From: Desulfofustis sp.
Lineage (GTDB): Bacteria; Desulfobacterota; Desulfobulbia; Desulfobulbales; Desulfocapsaceae
DNA length: 14,728 nt
Assembly: GCA_030145365.1 (NCBI GenBank)
Contig: JAQYVS010000088.1
Location: 1-14,728 of the forward strand
Direction: 5' to 3'
The position numbers were made by a program, and so were the translations under genes. The notes under the pieces were generated by a model that worked only from the letters and a program-made list of their open reading frames with translations, was not told the DNA's origin and searched no databases. Shown here one piece after another: positions 1-7,386 of this stretch (within the stretch, counting starts at the first letter, position 1; each line of letters opens with the position of its first letter).

Positions 1-270
1 GAAATCGGTGATTTTTCCATGAATGATATAAGTATGGAACGAGCAGCACTTTTTGCTGCCCCGCCACCTCCGAAACCCTCTATAAATTTTGATAATGGCC
101 CGATCAACTTCAATGAACTGATAAATGAATTTGAGACGGAACTCATTATCAAAGCTATGAAGTTCACCTCCGGAAATAAAAAAGAAGCCTCCAGAGTTCT
201 ATGCCTCAAACGAACTACCTTGCTTGAGAAAATCAAAAAGAAAGAAATTGAAGGAAAATGGGAGTATTAA
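1..270 (+). CDS. Sigma-54-dependent flagellar activator, FleQ/FlrA-like, C-terminal fragment
   Basis: The reading frame is open from base 1, so this is the 3' end of a gene that starts to the left; 89 codons are visible. Residues after an Ala/Pro-rich linker (AAPPPPKP) form a Fis-type helix-turn-helix. It includes the pattern GNKKEASRVL and the recognition helix RTTLLEKIKKK. That recognition helix is close to the FleQ/FlrA type (RTTLVEKMRK in Pseudomonas FleQ, from memory) rather than the NtrC/FlrC type. Family knowledge: such proteins are AAA+ enhancer-binding activators of sigma-54 RNA polymerase and act as flagellar master regulators. The AAA+ domain and any receiver or FleQ domain lie outside the window, so the subtype is inferred from the HTH alone. 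It runs convergently into the 574-residue minus-strand gene with only 46 bases between them. A sigma-54 promoter and a FleQ-box-like palindrome about 2 kb to the right fit a role in controlling this locus. Confidence 0.8.
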   Translation, partial: EIGDFSMNDISMERAALFAAPPPPKPSINFDNGPINFNELINEFETELIIKAMKFTSGNKKEASRVLCLKRTTLLEKIKKKEIEGKWEY

Positions 271-316
271 AGGTTGTGCGACCGAGGCATATGCGGTCTA
301 TGTTGCAGAGCACCTC

Positions 317-2041
317 TCAAGCAATAATCTGAATTTTATCCAAAATATCTTCATCAGTTGATGGTGTTAGCAGAATATCGCTTACACCGTACCTAATTGC
401 CATGGAAACTTTTGATTGCGTCCACTGTGAGCTTGCAAGGATTAGGGGCAGTGAGCAGCTAGAGCTAATTTTGATCACGACTCCAAATACCTGTTCATCA
501 AGGTCCTGGCTTATCAGAAAAATCAACTCAAACTTTCCAGGTAAAAAGCCCTTGATATCGGCACCGAAGGAACACTGTTGCCAGCCAAGCTTCCTGTCCT
601 CCAGTACTTTACGAATCGCTGCGGCATCTGGCTCATAATCACTGATAATCAGAACCGGTACACTATCAGCTTTTCTTTTGACGTTTTGGTTCTCCTCAGG
701 TTTAATTTTGATAGGATCTTCCAACTCGGCAACTATGGCCGTTTCTTTAACAGCATCTTTAATTCTGCTGGTCAATACTACATTCTCTACAACTTTTTCG
801 GGCAAAATAAGCTGGAGACAACAGCTGGAATTGTTATTGATTCTCAGCTTCAGAGAAAAAAGATAACAGGAGTTATCTTCCGTTGGTTCCTGATCGGAAA
901 TCTCAACACTGCTTTGGTAAATATAACGGGTCTGCTTTTTGTGAAACCTGATATTCTTATTATAGGTATCTTCAAAAAGCACGTTAAGGATGCCAACAAG
1001 CATGTTAATAATCTCACTAAATCCATCCTGGTAGTCAGAGTTGAATTCCTCCCTATCGACAACCGTTTCCAATTCCTGAGGGGGAGTATTCAACAGGGTT
1101 CCAGCAAGTCTAATACCATCTTTGAATTCGGCAAACACATATAGATCATCCTCAATTTCGCCCGAAATTGCCAAGCAAGCCATGACTTGCCTGGTAATTT
1201 CCCTGTTTACTACAAAGACTTCTTTCGTAACTCGATATATTTTCTGTTCCTCCCATGTCAGATCGGCTCCTAGAAGCGTTTGCAGCTCCTGACTACTGTG
1301 TTCAATTATATCATCTTGCAGTCGTTCAATTTTCTTCAGATATTTGGCATCGACAGGCATTAACAATGATTTTTCGTTTTCGGAATTCTTAGAACCATCA
1401 TGTATTATTTCTTTACCATCGCCTCTCTTATAGTCTTTTGCATGATCAGGCGTTTCATCACCATTATCTTGAATTACAGGTTCTAGAAAAGTGGCCGGGA
1501 AGATAAAGACCAATGGGTCCATGACCTTTCCCATAAGAATCATCTCTGCATTTACCTGATAGTAGTTCTGGTCCGGGAGAATTTGTTTCTGAATTTCATT
1601 GATTTTGAGTTCATCAACCACGTCCTGATTTCTGCAAACAAAACGACTTGGCTGCAAATAAGAATCTTGAAGTACTTCCGTAAATACTTCACCGACGATG
1701 TGAGTTATTTCGCTGAAAGCATATTGAATATCTTTTTCATAATCTTCTTCATCTGTAATTTTAACGAGCTCAAGTTCAGGAAGCATGATCAGGAGGCCGC
1801 CAAGTCGAATCGCATCCTTTCTGGAAACGAATAATGATCCTTTCAACACAGCCTCACCTATTAGATCCACATCCACAACAACCTGGCCTATTTGAGATTC
1901 TGTAACTAGTTCTTTTCCTGTTACATAGGATCCTCGTTGCCTCAACAAAATAAGTGGTTCGCCGATAGCGATGCTCAACCTCCTGGTCATCAGGGTTAGA
2001 GCTGATTCGACGATTTTCTCAAATTTTTTAGCTGGTTCCAT
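317..2041 (-). CDS. Tandem CheC/CheX-like phosphatase-family protein with C-terminal pseudo-receiver domain
   Basis: A 574-residue cytoplasmic protein with no signal peptide or membrane segment. Two related domains are visible. Copy 1 (about 1-190) has AFSEITHIVGEV at 108-119. Copy 2 (about 232-425) has GFSEIINMLVGI at 340-351. Both have a preceding R-L-[GA]-G strand and a closing LxFxFP or LxLILP strand. These match the CheC/CheX/FliY active-site helix (D/S-x3-E-x2-N). Copy 2 keeps D339, E343 and N346, while copy 1 has Y107, E111 and H114. A linker (190-230) rich in D, K and E joins the copies. Residues 461-574 look like a CheY-type receiver fold, but the phosphoacceptor position is I510 and the beta-5 Lys position is T559. 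Family knowledge: CheC/CheX dephosphorylate CheY-P. Inference: only copy 2 can be catalytic and the receiver is a non-phosphorylated binding module. The ATG directly follows an in-frame TAG and lacks an obvious Shine-Dalgarno, so a later start is possible. It is divergent from the motor operon. Confidence 0.72.
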   Translation of the reverse strand: MEPAKKFEKIVESALTLMTRRLSIAIGEPLILLRQRGSYVTGKELVTESQIGQVVVDVDLIGEAVLKGSLFVSRKDAIRLGGLLIMLPELELVKITDEEDYEKDIQYAFSEITHIVGEVFTEVLQDSYLQPSRFVCRNQDVVDELKINEIQKQILPDQNYYQVNAEMILMGKVMDPLVFIFPATFLEPVIQDNGDETPDHAKDYKRGDGKEIIHDGSKNSENEKSLLMPVDAKYLKKIERLQDDIIEHSSQELQTLLGADLTWEEQKIYRVTKEVFVVNREITRQVMACLAISGEIEDDLYVFAEFKDGIRLAGTLLNTPPQELETVVDREEFNSDYQDGFSEIINMLVGILNVLFEDTYNKNIRFHKKQTRYIYQSSVEISDQEPTEDNSCYLFSLKLRINNNSSCCLQLILPEKVVENVVLTSRIKDAVKETAIVAELEDPIKIKPEENQNVKRKADSVPVLIISDYEPDAAAIRKVLEDRKLGWQQCSFGADIKGFLPGKFELIFLISQDLDEQVFGVVIKISSSCSLPLILASSQWTQSKVSMAIRYGVSDILLTPSTDEDILDKIQIIA

Positions 2042-2124
2042 CTAGTAAAAAGCAAATAAGAAGTGAAGTTATTTCCGGCATTCTTTTGCCAACGCGAAAG
2101 GATTTAGTTAAACGAGATTAAATT

Positions 2125-2153
2125 CTTATAGCATTGCTCAAGATCTCAGTCAA
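2125..2153 (-). promoter_or_regulatory. Sigma-70-type promoter of the minus-strand CheC/CheX-like gene
   Basis: On the minus strand, TTGACT (2153-2148) and TATAAG (2130-2125) are separated by exactly 17 bases. Each hexamer matches the sigma-70 consensus at five of six positions. Transcription would start near 2118, leaving a leader of about 77 bases before the ATG at 2041. The -35 element coincides with one arm (GTCAA, 2149-2153) of a GTCAA...TTGAC inverted repeat whose other arm is at 2166-2170, so a regulator that binds such half-sites could block it. Confidence 0.5.
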
Positions 2154-2208
2154 CCGAAGCATGTCTTGACGTTTTATTGAGCATTCCGATTATTCTAAAT
2201 AAAAGTTC

Positions 2209-2222
2209 GTCAATTTTTTGAC
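2209..2222. promoter_or_regulatory. FleQ-box-like palindrome
   Basis: GTCAATTTTTTGAC is an inverted repeat with 5-bp arms and a 4-base centre. Its complement, GTCAAAAAATTGAC, differs at one defined position from the Pseudomonas FleQ consensus as I recall it (GTCaNTAAAtTGAC). The site lies about 105 bases upstream of the predicted start of the sigma-54 promoter at 2294-2310, a usual distance for an enhancer-binding activator. The left-edge gene encodes a FleQ-like HTH. Binding is inferred, not shown. Confidence 0.45.
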
Positions 2223-2293
2223 TAAAAAACGGCAAGATATTCTCCATATGATCTGGAATCTACGAAATTCGGCCTTTTTTTTAGCTTTTCTTA

Positions 2294-2310
2294 TTGGAAC
2301 ATAAATTGCA
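2294..2310 (+). promoter_or_regulatory. Sigma-54 (-24/-12) promoter of the motor operon
   Basis: TTGGAAC-ATAAA-TTGCA matches the sigma-54 consensus TTGGCAC-N5-TTGCA at every conserved base except one C-to-A change. The invariant GG (2296-2297) and GC (2308-2309) are exactly 10 bases apart. Transcription would begin near 2321, giving a leader of about 35 bases before the ATG at 2356. Sigma-54 control of early and middle flagellar genes is established in several proteobacteria. The FleQ-like activator fragment and the upstream palindrome agree with it. Confidence 0.7.
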
Positions 2311-2332
2311 TATTAATCTAGTATTTATCATA

Positions 2333-2348
2333 CGGAGACACGGAGACA
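2333..2348 (+). repeat. Tandem 8-base repeat spanning the ribosome-binding site
   Basis: CGGAGACA occurs twice in direct succession (2333-2340 and 2341-2348). The second copy gives GGAG at 2342-2345, 10 bases before the ATG at 2356; the first repeats the same SD-like core 8 bases upstream. It is within the leader predicted from the sigma-54 promoter. It may be a chance duplication or a means of tuning initiation. Confidence 0.6.
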
Positions 2349-2355
2349 CACTTTA

Positions 2356-4776
2356 ATGAGGATCTTCTTTTTTATCATTTTTGCTTTGCTGGCTGCCCCG
2401 CTGGCCGCCCAGAGTAATTCTGTGCTTAACAGACTCAGCAGAACCGATATTGGAAGCTCTATCCAGATCTTTGCCTATTTCGATAATTTTCCTGAATTCA
2501 CTCATCACCTTTCAGGGAAACGGCTTGATATAACCCTAAACCATACTTCCACTGCCCCTACACTTCTCCAACCTGCCTCAGATGAGATAATAATCAAAGC
2601 CCTCACCCTGCCACAATCCGATAGTCTCACGCTCAGTTTTTTCTTTCGTTATGTTCCCCAAGAGTTTCAGATATCAAAAAGTGTAGCAAACACCCTGATT
2701 ATAGATATTGAGCCGGGAAACAAGTTCACCAGAACCTTTAAGGAATTATCATCTCAGCTTGGTTCTGTAACCGTTCTTAACCGCAGGTACGAAACTTATC
2801 CCCTCCCTCCGGTGAGTTCTCCCTACTCAGATGACTGGCGATCGTTTATAGCTTATTTTGAAACGGACGTGTCAATAAAACCAAACATGTCCTTTTATCT
2901 ACCTACTTTTCCGCTAATACGCTTGATCCTTCCTGAAGCTATTGATGTTCAAACAATAATTCCAAAAGAGATCGTCACCTTCGTAGAGAAAAACCTATGG
3001 TTTGAAGCAATAAGTTCTATTCAACGGGAACTGAGGGAATCACAAAGAAGAGATACACAAAAGTATCTGGCCCTGACCCATGCAGAACTGCTCCTCAGAC
3101 TAGGTAATTTTGAAGCTGCTCAGAAGCAACTCACCACTCTCAAAAATACATTTTCAGGTCAACAGATTGGAGTCCTTGCAAATTATACGCTCTGCACCTT
3201 ATTGGCTAACAATAATGATCCCTATTCTGCTGATTTTGAGCTCAGAGATATTCTAAACCAACTGCCTAACAGCCATCACTTGAAGCCCCATGTACTAATT
3301 TCACTATCCGAAACGGCTTTAGCCTCCGGGCAGTTAAATAGGGCACAGAGTTACCTGGAACTTGACAGCCTGATATTTCCTCCGGAACTTGAAAAATATT
3401 TACAATTACGCATGGCTGACGTCCTCTACGCCAAGGGTAAGGAAATTGATGCCTATCGTGCGTACTTAGAAGTGCAAGATTCTCTCGATTTGACCAATTA
3501 TTCCTATTCATTAAGTGGATTCTGCTCATCGCTGTATGCACAGGAACAGTATCAGAAAAGTGCCCAATGCTACCAACGCTTGACAGAAGTCACTACTGAA
3601 CCTGAGCAGGCCGCTCTTTCCATGTATCGCAGTGTCACATCCATGATCAACCAGAGAGGCGGCTTAGGTGCAGCCGAGCAAATAGCAGAAGCTTTGAAAC
3701 AGGTCATTTCACGTTATCCTGAAACGGAGGCGGCCATCAGAAGCAGCTTGAAACAAACCGATCTCTGTTATCTGCAGGATGAAACCTGCGCCGATAGTGC
3801 ACAACAAACCTATAGAGCTCTAGCAGAAATATCGGTAAACCGATCAACAAGAGAAGAAGCCTACTTCAAGGAAGCACTGCTCTATCATCTTACAGACAAA
3901 AATGACAGAGCCATTGAACTGCTCATGACAATGCTGAGAAATTTCAGGAGCGGCTCAGTCAGACCACATGCAGAAACTCTCCTCGTCCGGCTTCTGCCAA
4001 ACGAGTTAGACCGTCTTTTAAGTGACAAAAACTACATAAAGGCAATCGCTCTTGCACAACAAAATCGGAATTATTTCGAGAATGGCTGGTTTGATAGTAG
4101 ACTTCTGGAAAACCTTGGTCTTGCCTATGAGCAACTGGAAATCTATCAGGAAGCCCTGCATATTTTTCTGTATTTGAGAGGTGTGACTGGAGTCGAAGAA
4201 AAAGAACGCTTATACCTTGACTTGACCAGAATCAGTCATGCAAAAGGAGATAATTATCTGGTCGAAGACTTTTCAAGCGAATACTTTTACAATTACCCTA
4301 ACGGGCTGTATCACGACGAGATCTTGTTTTATAGAACAGATTCGCTGTATGCTCAAGGGCTTGTTGTCCAGGCATTGGAACTGCTCCCGGAGCCTCTTCC
4401 GGACACGATTAAGTACAAATATCTTGCTGCAGCAATCCATTATCAGAAAAACGACTATGTACAAGCAATAGGACTTCTCCTGCCAATATGGAATAATGCG
4501 GGGACGCTACCGGAAGATCAACTATTCATAATGGCAGACAGTTTTAAAAAACTTGGAAGAAGTGAGGAGTCCAGACAATTTTTTTCACTGACTAAAGATA
4601 TCCAAAGATTTAGAGACTATTCGTTGTTTCAGCTTGCCGGACTCTCGTCGATTGTCGGAAACGAAATTCAGGCATTGTCTCATTTGCAGAAAATATCTGA
4701 CAGCGCCATAAATGTTCAAATGCAGAGACTTGCAAGGCAGGAAATAGAATTTCAACAATTGGCTGAAAATCTTTAA
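2356..4776 (+). CDS. Exported AMIN-like plus TPR-repeat protein, possible PflA-like flagellar motor scaffold
   Basis: The 806-residue protein begins with a signal peptide (hydrophobic 3-14, cleavage likely after LAA at 16-18), so it should be periplasmic. Residues about 30-120 show alternating beta strands ending in NTLIIDIEPG, the look of an AMIN-type beta-sandwich. A second beta segment follows to about 195. From about 205 to the end it is almost wholly helical, with A/L/Y-rich pairs typical of TPR or Sel1-like solenoids (for example LALTHAELLLRLGNFEAAQK and LLENLGLAYEQLEIYQEALH). There is no transmembrane helix beyond the signal peptide. The gene is the first of the sigma-54-driven motor operon, 39 bases before fliF. 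Layout and length resemble PflA of Campylobacter and Helicobacter, a periplasmic spoke protein that supports stators. This is analogy from architecture and context, not a proven homology. It could instead be another periplasmic TPR assembly factor. The ATG is preceded by GGAG at a good distance. Confidence 0.72.
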   Translation: MRIFFFIIFALLAAPLAAQSNSVLNRLSRTDIGSSIQIFAYFDNFPEFTHHLSGKRLDITLNHTSTAPTLLQPASDEIIIKALTLPQSDSLTLSFFFRYVPQEFQISKSVANTLIIDIEPGNKFTRTFKELSSQLGSVTVLNRRYETYPLPPVSSPYSDDWRSFIAYFETDVSIKPNMSFYLPTFPLIRLILPEAIDVQTIIPKEIVTFVEKNLWFEAISSIQRELRESQRRDTQKYLALTHAELLLRLGNFEAAQKQLTTLKNTFSGQQIGVLANYTLCTLLANNNDPYSADFELRDILNQLPNSHHLKPHVLISLSETALASGQLNRAQSYLELDSLIFPPELEKYLQLRMADVLYAKGKEIDAYRAYLEVQDSLDLTNYSYSLSGFCSSLYAQEQYQKSAQCYQRLTEVTTEPEQAALSMYRSVTSMINQRGGLGAAEQIAEALKQVISRYPETEAAIRSSLKQTDLCYLQDETCADSAQQTYRALAEISVNRSTREEAYFKEALLYHLTDKNDRAIELLMTMLRNFRSGSVRPHAETLLVRLLPNELDRLLSDKNYIKAIALAQQNRNYFENGWFDSRLLENLGLAYEQLEIYQEALHIFLYLRGVTGVEEKERLYLDLTRISHAKGDNYLVEDFSSEYFYNYPNGLYHDEILFYRTDSLYAQGLVVQALELLPEPLPDTIKYKYLAAAIHYQKNDYVQAIGLLLPIWNNAGTLPEDQLFIMADSFKKLGRSEESRQFFSLTKDIQRFRDYSLFQLAGLSSIVGNEIQALSHLQKISDSAINVQMQRLARQEIEFQQLAENL

Positions 4777-4815
4777 ACGTACTTTAAGCATTGGTATGAC
4801 AGAAAAGGAAACCCC

Positions 4816-6378
4816 ATGGCACCGGAAAACCTGACCGCGAACAACAATGATGCGGAGGATTCTCAATATTTGGCTCAACACAAGAGAATCTTCGCGCTCA
4901 TCAGTCAATGGTCTCTAAAAACAAAGATTGCACTCGGTGCAATGATCATTTTCTCAATTATAATTTTTGGTTATCTCATTCAGCAATTCAGAATCGCTGA
5001 TTATCAACTTCTCTATAGTAATCTTTCTAAAAGTGATTCCTTCGCCATAGCCTATTTGCTTGATCAGCGAACTATTCCCTATTTAGAAAAAAAAGATGGT
5101 AAAGATCTCTGGATTCAAGCAAATCGTATCTACCACACGAGGCTGGAACTTGCTGAGAACGGACTCCCAACCGGCGGTCAAACCAGTTATGAGTTTTTCG
5201 ACAAAAATCGTTTATCCCTTACCGATTACGTCCAGAAAGTAAACCATCTCAGGGCTCTGCAAGCAGAGTTGGCGCGTTCGATCACAACGCTGGACACTGT
5301 CTCATCAACCCGGGTCCATCTCGCTATAACCCAGGAAAAAGTTGATCAATCTACGGATCCGTCAGCTTCCATCTTTCTTACAATGTTGCCCGGCAAGCAA
5401 CTTAAACCAGAACAGGTACAAGGCATCATTCATCTTGTATCAGGCTCTGTCACAGGGCTTAAACCAGAACATGTGACGCTTATTGATTCGACTGGAATGG
5501 TAATCAGCCATAGCATAAATCACCTTGATACGGAGTATGCATCCTCCAATATGCTCTTGTTTCAGCAGCAAGTTGAAAGACGGCTTGAAAGAAGAGCTCA
5601 GGATCTACTCGACAGGATTCTCGGCCCACACAGGGCCCTGGTAAAAATTGGTGCACGCGTAGACTTCACGAGAACTGAAAAAACCCTGGAATTATACGAC
5701 CCGGAAGAGCCTGTAGTAAAAAACGAAGAGTTTAGTCAGGAATCTGGAGATACTCAAGACCAGGGCATTGACGCAAACGACACAAATACTCCAAACTCGG
5801 GTGTCAAAAGAACCTCTCGGGTAACCCAGTACGAGATAAGTAAAACCACCAGCAAAACGGTAATCCCCGTTGGGACAATTCAACGTCTCTCTGTTTCAGT
5901 TCTTCTTGCAAATCAACAATCAGCTGGAAGTGAACAGACAGATGCAGGGCAGTTGGCCACAACGGAAGAACTCGAATCGATCAAAGAAATAGTCTCGGGG
6001 GCACTTGCTTTAGATACTCAAAGAGGAGATACCATTAATGTGTTGGCAGTACCATTTATAGAACCCATGAAGGTACCGCAGGAGTATGAACCACAGCCCA
6101 CGAACCAACTCTATGACTATCTGCCGCTAATCAAAATAGGATTGATTGCAGTTGCATGTCTTCTCTTTTATCTGCTGCTGATCCGTCCTTTGATAAAAAT
6201 ACTGAAGAACGAAATTTCCAACCAGTACAGACACGTTGAAGAACGTGAACGTGAACGAGGCCAACTATTAAAAGCATTGCAAAAAGAAGAGGACACAGCT
6301 CTCTTGTTAAAAAAAGAGGTCCTGCACAATCCGATGCCCACCGCTCATATTGTAAAAAGCTGGATTCAGGAAAGCTAA
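4816..6378 (+). CDS. fliF: Flagellar MS-ring protein FliF
   Basis: Integral membrane protein that forms the MS ring, houses the export gate and anchors FliG. The 520 residues show the full family layout. There is an N-terminal transmembrane helix (about 38-57). Ring-building motifs 1 and 2 follow, with DYQLLYSNL (62-70), LAENGLPTGG (112-121) and TRVHLA (165-170). The RBM3/beta-collar region has the conserved YDPEEPVVKNEE (294-305), and a second transmembrane helix lies at about 437-456. The cytoplasmic tail ends in HIVKSWIQES, the usual FliG-binding end. The region between the second helix and the tail is highly charged (RHVEERERERGQ). The start at 4816 has AAGGA six bases upstream. Three bases separate its stop from fliG. 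The length is slightly short compared with enteric FliF (about 550), and no domain is missing. Confidence 0.96.
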   Translation: MAPENLTANNNDAEDSQYLAQHKRIFALISQWSLKTKIALGAMIIFSIIIFGYLIQQFRIADYQLLYSNLSKSDSFAIAYLLDQRTIPYLEKKDGKDLWIQANRIYHTRLELAENGLPTGGQTSYEFFDKNRLSLTDYVQKVNHLRALQAELARSITTLDTVSSTRVHLAITQEKVDQSTDPSASIFLTMLPGKQLKPEQVQGIIHLVSGSVTGLKPEHVTLIDSTGMVISHSINHLDTEYASSNMLLFQQQVERRLERRAQDLLDRILGPHRALVKIGARVDFTRTEKTLELYDPEEPVVKNEEFSQESGDTQDQGIDANDTNTPNSGVKRTSRVTQYEISKTTSKTVIPVGTIQRLSVSVLLANQQSAGSEQTDAGQLATTEELESIKEIVSGALALDTQRGDTINVLAVPFIEPMKVPQEYEPQPTNQLYDYLPLIKIGLIAVACLLFYLLLIRPLIKILKNEISNQYRHVEERERERGQLLKALQKEEDTALLLKKEVLHNPMPTAHIVKSWIQES

Positions 6379-6381
6379 TCG

Positions 6382-7386
6382 ATGATAAAGGAATCACTGA
6401 CAGGTCTTAATAAAGCGGCAATTCTCCTGATGTGCCTTGGTGAAGAGGCCACAGCCAGAGTTTTTCAGGAACTCTCCGATAAGGAGGTCAAAGAGCTCAG
6501 CAAAACAATGGCGACCATTGATCATGTCCCTGATAAAGTTAAAGAGAGCGTTTTTAGCCAATACAGACAATCTCAGGAACAATTATCCGGACATTTTTTC
6601 AGAGGTAACGAATTTGCTAAAAAAGCAATCAGGGCGACCAACGAAGGAGAACGTACCGAAGTCCTTCTGGAACAATATGTCTCTGATACCGAATCGCGTT
6701 CTCTAGAAACCATTTCCATGATGAACCCAAACATGGTTGCCGATCTTTTAGAAAAAGAACATCCGCAAATGGTGGCCCTTGTTCTTTCAACACAAAAATC
6801 CGAGCACGCTTCGAAAATCCTCACCCTGCTTCCAGAAGACATGCAATCAGACGTTGTCTACCGAATAGCAAATCTGGAAAAGGTTTCAGTTGGAATTCTC
6901 GATGATATAGAAGATGCCTTGCAGCGTGAAATCGGCAAGTCGACCGAAACTGAAGTTAAAGAGGTTGGAGGTATCGACAAAGTGATTGATCTGTTAAGTT
7001 CATTAAACCCCAATCTTAATGGGGAAATCCTGAATGCTCTGGAAGAAACCGACGGTAAACTTGCTGAACAGATTCGCCGAAAAATCTTCTCTTTTGAAAA
7101 TCTTATAGCCCTCGATGGAAACTCCCTTCAGATGATACTTAGAGAAATCAACAATGAGTCACTGGCACTCGCTCTTAAAACCGCTTCTCATGAATTAAAA
7201 GAAAAACTTTTTGACAACATGTCTACACGGGCTGCTGATATGATACGGGATGATCTCGAAGCATTGGGGCCTGTTCGACTTTCAGAAGTGGAAGCCATGC
7301 AGCAGTCAATTGTTAAAATCGCTATGAAACTCGAAGAAGAAGGCAAATTTCTTCTTGGGGACAATGAGAAACATGTACTCGTTTGA
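6382..7386 (+). CDS. fliG: Flagellar motor switch protein FliG
   Basis: Rotor protein linking FliF to the FliM/FliN C ring and receiving torque from MotA. The 334-residue length is normal. The N-terminal domain (LNKAAILLMCLGEE, 9-22) binds FliF. The middle domain holds the EHPQ motif at 126-129 that contacts FliM. The hinge normally written MFVF is IFSF (235-238). The C-terminal torque domain keeps all five charged positions known from E. coli, at a constant offset of two: K266, R283, D290, D291 and R299, within a stretch very like the enteric one. It starts three bases after fliF with AGGAAA inside the end of fliF as a probable SD. The 3' end overlaps the start of the following MotE-like gene. 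Confidence 0.97.
   Translation: MIKESLTGLNKAAILLMCLGEEATARVFQELSDKEVKELSKTMATIDHVPDKVKESVFSQYRQSQEQLSGHFFRGNEFAKKAIRATNEGERTEVLLEQYVSDTESRSLETISMMNPNMVADLLEKEHPQMVALVLSTQKSEHASKILTLLPEDMQSDVVYRIANLEKVSVGILDDIEDALQREIGKSTETEVKEVGGIDKVIDLLSSLNPNLNGEILNALEETDGKLAEQIRRKIFSFENLIALDGNSLQMILREINNESLALALKTASHELKEKLFDNMSTRAADMIRDDLEALGPVRLSEVEAMQQSIVKIAMKLEEEGKFLLGDNEKHVLV

Noticed and set aside
280..298. Hairpin GACCG...CGGTC between the two convergent left-hand genes
   Set aside because: The stem is only five pairs with a nine-base loop and no T-run on either strand, too weak to call a terminator.
578..1144. 188-codon plus-strand frame within the CheC/CheX-like gene
   Set aside because: It is the antisense shadow of the long minus-strand gene, whose domains are recognisable.
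2077..2090. Minus-strand sigma-54-like site (TTGGCAAAAGAATGCC)
   Set aside because: The GG-to-GC spacing is nine bases instead of the strict ten, and a better sigma-70 promoter stands just upstream.
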